This document shows, in pieces, positions 24,401 to 32,754 of a stretch of DNA of 43,814 nt. The translations under genes were made by a program, and so were the position numbers. This DNA comes from Roseicyclus amphidinii. Lineage in GTDB: Bacteria; Pseudomonadota; Alphaproteobacteria; Rhodobacterales; Rhodobacteraceae. How positions within the stretch are numbered: the first letter of the stretch is position 1; each line of letters begins with the position of its first letter. The stretch covers positions 1 through 43,814 of the forward strand of contig NZ_JASJOE010000030.1 of NCBI RefSeq assembly GCF_030163755.1, written 5' to 3'. The notes below the pieces were generated by a model that was not told where the DNA came from, did no database searches, and saw nothing but the letters and a program-made list of their open reading frames with translations.

Positions 24401-24722
24401 GTTCGGCATCTTCAGCGTCGCGGTAGGTGACCTCGAAGAAGAAGGTCGCGTTGCCCTGATCCTGCCCATACGGGCTGAGCGTGCCGAAGGAATTGACGTC
24501 GGGCGGGATCGTTTGGGTGTTGTCGGGGAAGAACGCCTCGGGGATCGAGGCCTCGGCAAGATCCAGTGTCAGGAAGCCCGGATTGGTCTCTTCGGTCGAA
24601 TATTCATATGTCAGCAGCCGTTCGTCCGAGAAGACGATGGTAAGCTGCGTCGCCGCTTCGAAAACGACTTGAAAAACCGGATCAGGCGCAAGTGTCACGC
24701 CGTTCAGAACAAAGGTAGCCAT
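21417..24722 (-). CDS. Large RTX calcium-binding protein, probably type I secreted
   Basis: A 1101-aa acidic protein without Sec signal. Residues 1-190 form a non-repeat N-terminal domain (MATFVLNGVTLAPDPVFQVV...) I do not recognise. From about 200 on there are many GGxGxDxLx nonapeptides in blocks. Between them are spacer modules, including two similar ~70-aa units (GVTVNLGTNSATDSFGNTD... and GVEVDLENGFAVDSWSNTD...) and a tandem duplication of about 224 aa. The last residues (LLEGVVLGDIGADDFLFGAFD) fit an RTX type I secretion signal. No HlyB/HlyD-type secretion pair for it is adjacent. The start at 24722 is chosen over 24731 because AAGGGG is then 11 bases upstream. Confidence 0.88.
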   Translation of the reverse strand: MATFVLNGVTLAPDPVFQVVFEAATQLTIVFSDERLLTYEYSTEETNPGFLTLDLAEASIPEAFFPDNTQTIPPDVNSFGTLSPYGQDQGNATFFFEVTYRDAEDAEQTAVLLSIFVEGETPEQDRDHVFVLSSSDPDLAIPNTPAAFAAFFGSLESVAPVTSGPFAPGAPIDFDAIFGPTLDSFSDQDTWSGFDFGEYFDGGAGNDSLSGGGGADVIVGGAGNDTIDGGSSLDEDDREHVDAVAYVLEGGPNGVTVNLGTNSATDSFGNTDELTNIEAVAGTDFNDVLIGDDGNNIFAGGDGADLIDGGGGFDEVDYEFLGQDGIGVEVDLENGFAVDSWSNTDTLQNIEDVFGTPFDDTIIGDAGDNVLSGGVGDDEISGGAGNDFLIPSEGAGDLDTVDGGDGQDTLRFFDSYLNEDFFFVIAPNGDSTISNGIDTVIASNIEVLQLNDASFALELGTTGNDSLSGGSIGAVLLGLEGDDLLTGTENPDVLIGGAGNDTLIDNGGDDLIFGDEGDDLIIGTTGSDYYDGGDGFDTLRVDVSAFSPGLFTIEANLATGIFGQLGNPTNADELLDIEAIQIVGGLDAVITGDAADNLLEGGSGDDTISGGAGDDRIIHTGGDDSIDGGEGTDTLRFFSTLEDVGFIIDDFGNSTLSNGTDTITVTGVEVLELNDATLEQVRGTEDADTLNGGANGAVLLGLGGDDLLTGTAESDVLLGGLGNDTLIDTAGDDLLVGGDGDDRIVALTGNDAYIGGDGHDTLVVDVSSFAAGAFVYELDLSTNFAGAQGNPNGADEVYEIEALEFTGAIAANVIGDAADNFFSTGSGDDTISGGQGFDWIEGGAGDDVIRGNLNADTIYGGDGFDTLFGNFGNDLIYGGANADSIYGGDRDDELHGEAGTDFVVGQVGNDTIYGGDGFDTLRGGAGDDLLYGGAQFDLMQGGLDNDTLYGEGGADQMYGNVGNDLLDGGDGQDGLFGAAGADTLIGGAGDDRLFGGRDGDLIDGGTGNDTMFGGFDTDVFVFGLTHGADVIRDFDADGERIDVSAFALELADLTITAAGDGAVVTGVGAGVLVTSAQGSILLEGVVLGDIGADDFLFGAFD

Positions 24723-24848
24723 ACCCGCCATACCCCTTACAAAACCTTTGCGAGATGTTAACCGGATCGGCGGCGCGAATCCAAGACGCGTCGGGCCGAA
24801 AACATCGCGCCGAGGCAAGTTCGGCACCCCCTGCGGACTGGAGGACAC

Positions 24849-25745
24849 ATGAGCGTCACGCTACTGGACGGCGGCATCGGGCAAGAGATGGTGGCGCGCG
24901 CCGGTGACCGGCCCACGCCGCTGTGGTCGACGCGCGCGATGATGGATCACCCCGGCCTGTTGCAGGGCATCCACACCGATTACTTCGCCGCGGGGGCCGA
25001 CATCGCCACGACGAACACCTACGCCATCCACCGCGACAGGCTTGCGCCCGACGGGCTGGAACACCTGTTCGCGCCGCTCCACGCCACCGCCCTGGCCGAG
25101 GCGCAGTCCGCGCGCGACGCGCATGGGGCTGGCCGCATCGCGGGCTCCATCGGGCCGCTCGCCGCGACCTACCGGCCCGAACTGCACCCCGACGCGGCCA
25201 CCGCCGTGCCGCTTTACGCCGAGATGGTGCGCATGGTCGCGCCGGGCGCGGACCTCGTGCTGTTCGAAAGCGTCGCCTCGCTCAGCCATGCCGAAACGGC
25301 GCTTGCCGGGGCGGCAGCCGCCGCGACCGGCCTGCCGGTCTGGCTGTCGGCCACGCTGGATGACGAGGACGGCACGCGCCTGCGCTCGGGCGAGGCGGTG
25401 GCCGACCTGCTGCCGATCCTCGACGGCGGCGGCGCGGCGGCGGTGCTCGCCAATTGCTCGGCGCCCGAGGCGATGCCCCCCGCGCTCGAGGTTTTCGCGC
25501 GCTCCGGCCTGCCCTTCGGGGCCTATGCCAACGGCTTCACCATGATCACCAAGGCGTTCCTCGAGAACCGTCCGACCTCGGACACGCTGACCGCCCGGCG
25601 CGACATGGGGCCCGAGATCTACGCCGATCACGTCATGGCCTGGGTTGGACAGGGCGCGACCATCGTCGGCGGCTGCTGCGAGACGGGCCCCGCCCATATC
25701 GCCGAGATCGCACGCCGCCTGCGGGAGGCCGGGCTGCACGATTGA
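24849..25745 (+). CDS. Homocysteine S-methyltransferase family protein
   Basis: A 298-aa zinc enzyme of the MmuM/BhmT family, transferring a methyl group from a donor such as S-methylmethionine or a betaine to homocysteine. The start is LLDGGIGQEM. Later motifs are ATTNTYA, GSIGPLAATY, VLFES and the zinc ligands: Cys in LANCSAPEAM and the Cys pair in GGCCETGPAHI. A good GGAGG precedes the ATG. It shares a 126-bp divergent region with the RTX gene. In marine Rhodobacteraceae such enzymes can use sulfonium donors, but the donor cannot be read here. Confidence 0.9.
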   Translation: MSVTLLDGGIGQEMVARAGDRPTPLWSTRAMMDHPGLLQGIHTDYFAAGADIATTNTYAIHRDRLAPDGLEHLFAPLHATALAEAQSARDAHGAGRIAGSIGPLAATYRPELHPDAATAVPLYAEMVRMVAPGADLVLFESVASLSHAETALAGAAAAATGLPVWLSATLDDEDGTRLRSGEAVADLLPILDGGGAAAVLANCSAPEAMPPALEVFARSGLPFGAYANGFTMITKAFLENRPTSDTLTARRDMGPEIYADHVMAWVGQGATIVGGCCETGPAHIAEIARRLREAGLHD

Positions 25746-25789
25746 AGAATTCGATTGATTGATGTGCCCTCGATTGCGATCCTTGGCGC

Positions 25790-26671
25790 ATGATCAACAA
25801 GCTCGAAATGTTCATCGCCGTCGCCAAGGAGGGGCATTTCGGACGCGCCGCCGAAAGCCTCGGCATCACGCAGCCGACGCTGTCGACCGGCATCAAGCAG
25901 CTCGAGGAGCAGCTGGGCGTCCAGCTGATCTTTCGCGGCTCGCGCTACGGAGGGCTCACGCCCGAGGGGCAGCGCGCGCTGGTCTGGGCGCGCAGGCTGG
26001 TCAGCGACAGCCGCGCCTTCCGCGAGGAGATGCGCGTCAGCCGCCACGGGTTGTCCGGCCATTTGCGGCTGGCGGTGATCCCCACGGCGCTCACATGGGC
26101 CGCCCGGCTCTCGGCGCGCTTCGCCGAGGCGCATCCGAACGTGCGCTTCACGATCCTGTCGCGGAACTCCTCCGAGATCTTGAAAATGCTGGAAAATCTC
26201 GAAGTGGATGCCGGGATTTCCTACCTCGACAACGAACCCTTGGGCCGCGTCACCACCGCCCCCATCTACACCGAGCATTACACGCTGGTCTGCCACGCCG
26301 ACAGCGCGCTTGCGCTGGAAAGCGAAGTGACATGGGCCGATCTGTCGGGCGAAAAGCTGTGCCTTCTGACCCCCGACATGCAGAACCGGCGGATCATCAA
26401 CCAATGCTTCATGGAGGCCGATGTGACCCCCGAGGCGCTGGTCGAATCGAACTCGACCGTCGTTCTGGCCGCCCATGTCGAAGAGGGCGGCTGGGTCACC
26501 GTCTTACCCTCTGACATGGCTCGGTTTTTAGCCTCGGGCAAACATCTGTCGATCGTGCCCATCACGGGCGGACACGTGGCCCATACCGTCGGCCTCGTCG
26601 CGCCCTTTCGCGAGCCGCACACCCCGGTTCTGGACGCGCTCCTGCGCGAGGCGGGCAACCTGGGCGGCTGA
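25790..26671 (+). CDS. fdsR: LysR-family regulator, probably of the formate dehydrogenase operon
   Basis: A 293-aa LysR protein with the N-terminal helix-turn-helix (MINKLEMFIAVAKEGHFGRAAESLGITQPTLSTGIKQLEEQLG) and a periplasmic-binding-like effector domain. It lies directly upstream of fdsGBACD in the same direction, as fdsR does in Rhodobacter capsulatus and Cupriavidus. ATTGATC-like elements occur both before this gene and before fdsG, suggesting autoregulation and control of the operon. The inducer may be formate or a related anion, by analogy only. Confidence 0.85.
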   Translation: MINKLEMFIAVAKEGHFGRAAESLGITQPTLSTGIKQLEEQLGVQLIFRGSRYGGLTPEGQRALVWARRLVSDSRAFREEMRVSRHGLSGHLRLAVIPTALTWAARLSARFAEAHPNVRFTILSRNSSEILKMLENLEVDAGISYLDNEPLGRVTTAPIYTEHYTLVCHADSALALESEVTWADLSGEKLCLLTPDMQNRRIINQCFMEADVTPEALVESNSTVVLAAHVEEGGWVTVLPSDMARFLASGKHLSIVPITGGHVAHTVGLVAPFREPHTPVLDALLREAGNLGG

Positions 26672-26725
26672 CATCGCGGAAAAGGTCGCTTGCGGGGCGA
26701 GGATGGTCGCGCCTGTTCCATTCGG

Positions 26726-26771
26726 ATTTCAAATCAACCAACGGAAAGGCGATATTGATCTTCGATCAATC
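26726..26771 (+). promoter_or_regulatory. Candidate FdsR operators upstream of fdsG
   Basis: Two dyads lie in the 135-bp gap: GATTTCAAATC (26726-26736, perfect with central C) and ATTGATC-ttc-GATCAAT (26755-26771, perfect seven-base arms). LysR regulators bind interrupted dyads of the T-N11-A kind about 50-80 bp before a gene. Similar half-sites (CGATTGATTGATG) precede the LysR gene itself at about 25756. The five-base separation between TTGAT and ATCAA argues against an FNR box. Confidence 0.5.
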
Positions 26772-26806
26772 GCTGCGATGCTGCGGGCAGAGTTCCGGAG
26801 CAAGCC

Positions 26807-27268
26807 ATGACGACCAAAGCCGCCCCGACGCCCGAGATCGACACGATCATCGCGGCCCATCTTCATCTCGAAGGTCCGCTGCTGCCGATCCTGCATGCCT
26901 TGCAGGCGGCCTACGGCCATGTCCCCGCCGAGGCGCATGCGCCCATCGCCGCGGCGCTGAACATCACCCGCGCGGAACTGCATGGTGTCATCAGTTTCTA
27001 CCATGATTTCAGGGACAAGCCCGCCGGAGTTCATGTGGTCAAGATCTGCCGGGCCGAGGCCTGCCAGGCGGTCGGCGCCAATGCGCTCTCCGAGGCGGTG
27101 TTGGCGAAACTGGGCCTCGACTGGCACGGCACCACGCCCGATGGGCGCGTGACGGTGGAACCGGTCTATTGCCTTGGCCTCTGCGCCTGCGGCCCCGCCG
27201 CGATGGTGGACGGCGCGTTGAAGGGCCGGGCGAAGGCCGACGCCCTGTTGGCGGAGGTCTCGGCATGA
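26807..27268 (+). CDS. fdsG: Formate dehydrogenase gamma subunit, NuoE-like
   Basis: A 153-aa [2Fe-2S] subunit that relays electrons between FdsB and FdsA in the soluble NAD-dependent formate dehydrogenase. Cys81, Cys86, Cys122 and Cys126 (KICRAEACQ and VYCLGLCACGP) are the expected ligands. The helix start LHALQAAYGHVP and TRAELHGVISFYHDF fit NuoE. Its stop overlaps the fdsB start (ATGA). First gene of the fds operon. Confidence 0.95.
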   Translation: MTTKAAPTPEIDTIIAAHLHLEGPLLPILHALQAAYGHVPAEAHAPIAAALNITRAELHGVISFYHDFRDKPAGVHVVKICRAEACQAVGANALSEAVLAKLGLDWHGTTPDGRVTVEPVYCLGLCACGPAAMVDGALKGRAKADALLAEVSA

Positions 27269-28761
27269 AGGTCTACGTCCCGCGCGACGCCGCCGCCCGC
27301 GCGCTTGGTGCCGATGCCGTCGCCGCCGCCTTCGAGGCGGCCGGGCATGCGGTCATCCGCAACGGCACCCGTGGCATGATCTGGTTGGAACCCCTTGTCG
27401 AGATTGAGGAAAACGGCCAGCGCCGCGCCTATGGCCCGGTTGCGCCGGGCGATGTCGCGGGCATTCTCGACGGCAGCGTCGAAAGCCTCGGCCGCGTGGA
27501 AGACATCCCCTTCTTCGCCCGCCAGAACCGCCTGACCTTCGCCCGCTGCGGGCTGATCGACCCGCTCGACCTTGCCGCCTACGAGGCGCATGGCGGCCTC
27601 GCCGGTCTGCGCCGCGCCATCGAGCTTGGTCCCGAGGGGATCGTCGCCGAGGTCAAGGAGAGTGGCTTGCGCGGCCGTGGCGGCGCGGGTTTCCCGACCG
27701 GCATCAAGTGGGAGACGGTGCAAAAGGCGCAGGCCCCGCGGAAATACATCGTCTGCAATGCCGACGAGGGCGACAGCGGCACCTTCGCCGACCGCATGAT
27801 CATGGAGGGTGACCCCTTCACCCTGATCGAGGGGATGGTGATCGCGGGCCTCGGCGTGGGCGCGACGAAGGGGTATGTCTACATCCGGTCCGAGTATCCC
27901 GACGCCATCGAGGTGATGAGCCGAGCGGTGGAAATTGCGCGTGAAAACAACATCCTCGGGCGCGTTCTTCATGCATCACATGAATTCGACATCGAGATCC
28001 GCGTGGGCGCGGGGGCCTATGTCTGCGGCGAGGAAACCAGCCTTCTGAACTCGCTCGAGGGCAAGCGCGGCGTGGTTCGCGCCAAGCCGCCGCTGCCCGC
28101 GCTCGAGGGGTTCATGAGGCGGCCCACGGTCGTCAATAACGTCATCTCGCTCGCCACCGTTCCGGTGATCTTCGAGAAGGGCGCGGCGCATTACGCGGGT
28201 TTCGGCCTTGGCCGGTCCAAGGGCACGATGCCGGTGCAGATCGCGGGCAACGTCAAGCACGGGGGGCTCTTCGAGACCGGCTTCGGGATGCCGCTGGGCG
28301 AGCTGGTCAACGACATCGCGGGCGGCACGGCCAGCGGTCGCCCGGTCAAGGCGGTGCAGGTCGGCGGGCCGCTCGGTGCCTATTTCGCGCCCGCGAAATT
28401 CGACACGCCCTTCGCCTACGAGGAGTTTGACGGGCAGGGCGGGCTGATCGGTCACGCCGGCGTCGTGGTCTTCGACGACAGCGCCGACATGCTGGGCATG
28501 GCGCGTTTCGCCATGGAGTTCTGCGCGGTGGAAAGCTGCGGGAAATGCACCCCCTGCCGCATCGGCGCGGTGCGCGGCGTCGAGACCATCGACCGCATCG
28601 CGCAGGGCGACGGCAGCGCCGTGCCGCTTCTGGTCGATCTGTGTGAAACCATGAAGGACGGCTCGCTCTGCGCGCTGGGGGGCTTCACGCCCTACCCGGT
28701 GATGAGCGCGCTGGAACAATTCCCCGAGGAATTCGCCGTGGCACGGGAGGCCGCAGAATGA
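27265..28761 (+). CDS. fdsB: Formate dehydrogenase beta subunit, NuoF-like (NADH-forming)
   Basis: A 498-aa flavoprotein that reduces NAD+ with electrons from formate. An N-terminal thioredoxin-like extension (about 1-100) precedes the NuoF core: GLRGRGGAGFPTGIKW (NAD/FMN site), CNADEGDSGTFADR and YVCGEETSLLNSLEGKRG. The [4Fe-4S] ligands are Cys425, Cys428, Cys431 (SCGKCTPCR) and Cys469 (SLCALGG). The ATG at 27265 overlaps the fdsG stop and its own stop overlaps the fdsA ATG. All cofactor motifs are intact. Confidence 0.96.
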   Translation: MKVYVPRDAAARALGADAVAAAFEAAGHAVIRNGTRGMIWLEPLVEIEENGQRRAYGPVAPGDVAGILDGSVESLGRVEDIPFFARQNRLTFARCGLIDPLDLAAYEAHGGLAGLRRAIELGPEGIVAEVKESGLRGRGGAGFPTGIKWETVQKAQAPRKYIVCNADEGDSGTFADRMIMEGDPFTLIEGMVIAGLGVGATKGYVYIRSEYPDAIEVMSRAVEIARENNILGRVLHASHEFDIEIRVGAGAYVCGEETSLLNSLEGKRGVVRAKPPLPALEGFMRRPTVVNNVISLATVPVIFEKGAAHYAGFGLGRSKGTMPVQIAGNVKHGGLFETGFGMPLGELVNDIAGGTASGRPVKAVQVGGPLGAYFAPAKFDTPFAYEEFDGQGGLIGHAGVVVFDDSADMLGMARFAMEFCAVESCGKCTPCRIGAVRGVETIDRIAQGDGSAVPLLVDLCETMKDGSLCALGGFTPYPVMSALEQFPEEFAVAREAAE

Positions 28762-31670
28762 AAGATTTCATCATTCCCTGGGACAATGACCGCGACATGG
28801 GCACGCCCGCGAAACAGGGCGCGCCGGTCACGCTGACCATCGACGGTTTCGAGGTGACCGTGCCCGAGGGCACATCGGTGATGCGCGCCGCGGCCGAGCT
28901 GGGCATGTCCATCCCAAAGCTCTGCGCCTCCGACAACCTGGAGGCTTTCGGCTCCTGCCGCCTCTGTGTCGTCGAGATCGAGGGGCGGCGCGGCACGCCC
29001 GCCTCCTGCACCACGCCGGTGGCCCCCGGCATGGTCGTGCGCACCCAGTCGCAGAAGGTGAAGAAGATCCGCAAGGGTGTGATGGAGCTCTACATCTCCG
29101 ACCACCCGCTCGACTGCCTGACCTGTGCGGCAAACGGCGATTGCGAGCTGCAGGACATGGCCGGCGCGGTCGGCCTGCGCGACGTGCGGTACGAGGCCCC
29201 CGAGGACGGCATGCGCAGCCATTTCGCCGCCCGCAACACCAGCGGAGAGGCCAATCCGGAGTGGCTGCCCAAGGACGACAGCAACCCCTATTTCACCTAT
29301 GACCCGTCGAAATGCATCGTCTGCAACCGCTGCGTTCGGGCCTGCGAAGAGGTGCAGGGCACTTTTGCCCTGACCATCGAAGGCCGCGGGTTCGAGAGCC
29401 GCGTCTCGGCGGGCGGCGCGGGCGACGATTTCCTGTCGTCCGATTGCGTCAGCTGCGGCGCTTGCGTGCAGGCCTGCCCGACCGCGACCTTGCAGGAGAA
29501 ATCGGTGATCGAGCTGGGCACGCCCACGCGCTCGGTCGTCACCACCTGCGCCTATTGCGGGGTTGGCTGCTCCTTCAAGGCCGAGCTGAACGGGGATGAG
29601 CTGGTGCGCATGACCCCCTACAAGCACGGGGCCGCCAACCGCGGGCATAGCTGCGTCAAGGGCCGCTTCGCCTATGGCTACGCCACCCATTCCGAGCGCA
29701 TCCTGAACCCGATGATCCGCGAGACCATCGACCAGCCCTGGCGCGAGGTCAGCTGGGAAGAGGCGATCGGCTTCGCCGCCGACAAGTTCCGGGCGATCCA
29801 GGACAAACACGGGCGCAAATCGGTGGGCGTCATCACCTCGAGCCGCTGCACGAACGAGGAAACCTATCTCGTGCAGAAGATGACGCGCGCGGTCTTCCGC
29901 AACAACAACACCGACACCTGCGCGCGGGTCTGCCATTCGCCCACGGGCTACGGCCTCGGCCAGACCTTCGGCACCAGCGCGGGGACGCAGAATTTCGACA
30001 GCGTGCAGCATGTCGATGTCGCCGTGATCATCGGCGCGAACCCGACCGACGGGCACCCGGTCTTCGCCTCGCGGCTGAAAAAGCGGCTGCGCCAGGGCGC
30101 GAAGCTGATCGTCATCGACCCGCGGCGGATCGACCTGGTGAAATCGGCGCATATCGAGGCGGCCCATCACCTCGCGCTGCGCCCCGGCACCAACGTGGCC
30201 GTCGTCACGGCGCTGGCGCATGTGATCGTGACGGAAAAGCTCTATGACGAGGCCTTCATCCGCACGCGCTGCGACTGGGACGAGTTCGAGGAATACGCCG
30301 AGTTCGTCTCGGATGTCCGCCACTCGCCCGAGATGACCGAGATGCTCACCGGCGTCCCGGCCGAAGAGTTGCGCGCCGCTGCCCGGCTTTATGCCACCGG
30401 CGGCAACGGGGCGATCTACTACGGGCTGGGCGTGACCGAGCATTCCCAGGGCTCAACCACCGTCATGGGCATCGCCAACCTTGCCATGCTCACCGGCAAC
30501 ATCGGGCGCGAGGGCGTGGGGGTGAACCCGCTGCGCGGGCAGAACAACGTGCAGGGCTCTTGCGACATGGGCTCCTTCCCGCACGAGCTGCCGGGCTATC
30601 GCCATGTCAAGAACGCCGATGTGCGCGCGATCTTCGAGAGCGCCTGGGGCGTGGAGATCGACCCCGAGCCGGGCCTGCGCATCCCCAACATGCTGGACGC
30701 CGCCGTGGGCGGGCAGTTCAAGGGGCTCTACTGCCAGGGCGAGGATATCCTGCAATCCGATCCCGACACCAAGCATGTCGCGGCGGGGCTGGCGGCGATG
30801 GAATGCGTCATCGTCCATGACCTCTTCCTGAACGAGACGGCGAATTACGCCCATGTCTTCCTGCCCGGCTCCACCTTCCTCGAGAAGGAGGGAACCTTCA
30901 CCAATGCCGAGCGCCGCATCAACCGCGTGCGCGAGGTGATGAAGCCCCGCAACGGCTATGCCGACTGGGAAATCACCCAGATGCTCGCCAATGCGATCCT
31001 GAAGGCCGAGGGGCGGCCCGCATGGCACTACACCCACCCCGCGCAGATCATGGAAGAGATCGCGGCGACGACCCCCGGCTTCGCCCATGTCACCTATGAC
31101 ATGCTGGAGGAGCGCGGGTCCGTTCAGTGGCCCTGCAACGATGCGGCCCCCGAGGGCTCGCCTATCATGCATGTCGAGGGCTTCGTGCGCGGCAAGGGCC
31201 GCTTCATCGTCACCGAATACGTGGCGACCGAGGAAAAGACCGGCCCGCGCTTCCCGCTGCTGCTGACCACGGGGCGGATCCTGTCGCAATACAACGTCGG
31301 CGCGCAGACGCGGCGGACGGCCAACACCGTCTGGCATGCCGAGGACGTGCTGGAGATCCACCCCCATGACGCCGAGGTGCGCGGGATCACGGAAGGGGCC
31401 TGGGTCAAGCTCGCCAGCCGGTCGGGCGAAACCTCGCTGCGCGCGCATCTGACCGACCGGGTCAGCCCCGGCGTGGTCTACACGACCTTCCACCATCCGG
31501 GCACGCAGGCCAACGTGATCACCACCGATCATTCGGACTGGGCCACGAACTGCCCGGAATACAAGGTGACGGCGGTGCAGGTGGGCCTGTCGAACGGCCC
31601 CTCGGACTGGCAGGACCGCTACGAGGAACAGGCGCGGCTCTCGCGCCGCATCCTGCCGGCGGCGGAATGA
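28758..31670 (+). CDS. fdsA: Formate dehydrogenase alpha subunit, molybdenum bis-MGD catalytic chain
   Basis: The 970-aa catalytic subunit oxidises formate to CO2 in the cytoplasm. Iron-sulfur ligands appear in order: [2Fe-2S] Cys56, 67, 70, 84; His116 with Cys120, 123, 129; two ferredoxin clusters Cys186/189/192/196 and Cys230/233/236/240; and the cluster of the Mo domain Cys264, 267, 271, 299. The Mo ligand is Cys392 followed by His393 (ARVCHSPTGYG), so this is a Cys, not a Sec, enzyme. The C-terminal MopB dinucleotide-binding domain ends near SDWATNCPEYKVTAVQV. It is framed by ATGA overlaps on both sides. Confidence 0.97.
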   Translation: MKDFIIPWDNDRDMGTPAKQGAPVTLTIDGFEVTVPEGTSVMRAAAELGMSIPKLCASDNLEAFGSCRLCVVEIEGRRGTPASCTTPVAPGMVVRTQSQKVKKIRKGVMELYISDHPLDCLTCAANGDCELQDMAGAVGLRDVRYEAPEDGMRSHFAARNTSGEANPEWLPKDDSNPYFTYDPSKCIVCNRCVRACEEVQGTFALTIEGRGFESRVSAGGAGDDFLSSDCVSCGACVQACPTATLQEKSVIELGTPTRSVVTTCAYCGVGCSFKAELNGDELVRMTPYKHGAANRGHSCVKGRFAYGYATHSERILNPMIRETIDQPWREVSWEEAIGFAADKFRAIQDKHGRKSVGVITSSRCTNEETYLVQKMTRAVFRNNNTDTCARVCHSPTGYGLGQTFGTSAGTQNFDSVQHVDVAVIIGANPTDGHPVFASRLKKRLRQGAKLIVIDPRRIDLVKSAHIEAAHHLALRPGTNVAVVTALAHVIVTEKLYDEAFIRTRCDWDEFEEYAEFVSDVRHSPEMTEMLTGVPAEELRAAARLYATGGNGAIYYGLGVTEHSQGSTTVMGIANLAMLTGNIGREGVGVNPLRGQNNVQGSCDMGSFPHELPGYRHVKNADVRAIFESAWGVEIDPEPGLRIPNMLDAAVGGQFKGLYCQGEDILQSDPDTKHVAAGLAAMECVIVHDLFLNETANYAHVFLPGSTFLEKEGTFTNAERRINRVREVMKPRNGYADWEITQMLANAILKAEGRPAWHYTHPAQIMEEIAATTPGFAHVTYDMLEERGSVQWPCNDAAPEGSPIMHVEGFVRGKGRFIVTEYVATEEKTGPRFPLLLTTGRILSQYNVGAQTRRTANTVWHAEDVLEIHPHDAEVRGITEGAWVKLASRSGETSLRAHLTDRVSPGVVYTTFHHPGTQANVITTDHSDWATNCPEYKVTAVQVGLSNGPSDWQDRYEEQARLSRRILPAAE

Positions 31671-32476
31671 CGCCCAGCCGGTCCATAAGGGCCACGGCCC
31701 TCGGCCCCGACGGCGCGCGGGAGGTCACCCGCGCGCTGCCCGAGGAGGTGCCGGTCGCCGTCACCTGCAACGGCACGACGCAGGCGGTGATGATGTGCAC
31801 GCCCGCCGACCTCGAGGATTTCGCCCGCGGCTTCGCCTTCACCGAGGGCTATGCCCGGCCTGACCAGGTCGAGCGGGTCGAGATCATCGAAGCCGATCAG
31901 GGTATCGAGGCGCGGCTCTGGATCGCCGAGGAAGCGGCCGAGGCGCTTGGCGCACGGCGGCGCGCGATGATGGGGCCGGTGGGGTGCGGGCTTTGCGGGA
32001 TCGAAAGCCTCGAAGAGGCGTTGCGCGATCTGCCGCCCGTCACGGGCGCGCTGGTGCTCGACGCCGGTGAGGCCGCGGGTGCCGCCGAGGCGCTGCGCGC
32101 CCACCAGCCGCTCCACGACCTGACCCATGCGGTCCATGCCGCGGGCTTCTACGTGCCGGGGCAGGGCATCGTTCTGGCGCGCGAGGACGTGGGCCGCCAC
32201 AACGCCCTCGACAAGCTGATCGGGGCGCTGCTGCGCGCCGGGATCGACCCTGCCTCCGGCGCCATCGTGATCACCAGCCGCGTCTCGGTCGAGATGGTGC
32301 AGAAGGCCGTGCTGGCCGGCTGCCCTGCCTTGATCGCCGTCTCCGCCCCGACGGCGCATGCTCTCAGGCTGGCCGAGGGCGCGGGGCTGACCGTCGCCGC
32401 CTTTGCCCGTGGCCGCCGGATCGAGGCTTTCACCCATACCCACCGGATCGTCACGGGAGAGACCGATGTCGCCTGA
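31667..32476 (+). CDS. fdhD: FdhD/FdsC sulfurtransferase chaperone for formate dehydrogenase
   Basis: A 269-aa protein needed to insert a sulfido ligand into the molybdenum cofactor of FdsA. The CxxC is Cys107-Cys110 in VGCGLCG, preceded by EDFARGFAFTEGYA. The nucleotide-like cofactor pocket reads REDVGRHNALDKLIG, and IVITSRVSVEMVQKA follows. It is called fdsC in R. capsulatus. It begins within the fdsA stop and overlaps fdsD by eleven bases, consistent with strict co-expression. Confidence 0.94.
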   Translation: MTPSRSIRATALGPDGAREVTRALPEEVPVAVTCNGTTQAVMMCTPADLEDFARGFAFTEGYARPDQVERVEIIEADQGIEARLWIAEEAAEALGARRRAMMGPVGCGLCGIESLEEALRDLPPVTGALVLDAGEAAGAAEALRAHQPLHDLTHAVHAAGFYVPGQGIVLAREDVGRHNALDKLIGALLRAGIDPASGAIVITSRVSVEMVQKAVLAGCPALIAVSAPTAHALRLAEGAGLTVAAFARGRRIEAFTHTHRIVTGETDVA

Positions 32477-32669
32477 CAAGCTGAGCCGCATGGCCAACCA
32501 GATCGCCACCTTCTTCCGCAGCCAGCCGGGCCAGGATCAGGCCGAGCGGGTGGCGGGCCACCTCAAGGATTTCTGGGGGCCGGAGATGCGGGCGGAGCTG
32601 AAGGCCTACGCCAAGGGCCACGAGGATCAACTCGACGACCTCGTCCGTCGCGCGCTGCCGCTGATCTGA
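32466..32669 (+). CDS. fdsD: Formate dehydrogenase delta subunit
   Basis: A 67-aa protein with the FdsD pattern: MSPDKLSRMANQIATFFRSQP, then QAERVAGHLKDFWGPEMRAEL and a C-terminal helix. It is a small accessory component needed for active R. capsulatus-type enzyme. The start at 32466 lies inside the end of fdhD. It is the last gene of the operon and is followed by three tandem palindromes. Confidence 0.93.
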   Translation: MSPDKLSRMANQIATFFRSQPGQDQAERVAGHLKDFWGPEMRAELKAYAKGHEDQLDDLVRRALPLI

Positions 32670-32677
32670 AGCGCCAC

Positions 32678-32745
32678 CAGCGTCTTGCAAGACGCTGCCC
32701 AGAGCCTTGCAAGGCTCTGGGTAAGGCCCTTGCAAGGGCCTTACC
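32678..32745. repeat. Three tandem perfect palindromes with TTGCAA cores
   Basis: Palindrome 1 is 32678-32697 (half CAGCGTCTTG), palindrome 2 is 32698-32721 (half CCCAGAGCCTTG), palindrome 3 is 32720-32745 (half GGTAAGGCCCTTG). Each is followed directly by its exact reverse complement, with no spacer. All share CTTGCAAG in the centre while the outer arms differ. They fill almost the whole gap between the convergent fdsD and HlyD-family genes. They may act as bidirectional attenuators or terminators, although none is followed by a T run. Confidence 0.9.
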
Positions 32746-32754
32746 GCGCGCCTG

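Noticed and set aside
21645-24761. A 1038-aa plus-strand open frame opposite the RTX gene
   Set aside because: It reads as repeated VDQVVAVAA-like strings, the antisense image of GGxGxD repeats. The RTX reading on the minus strand explains all structure.
26755-26771. FNR box at TTGATCTTCGATCAA
   Set aside because: The halves are separated by five bases instead of four; the longer dyad and the nearby LysR gene favour an FdsR site.
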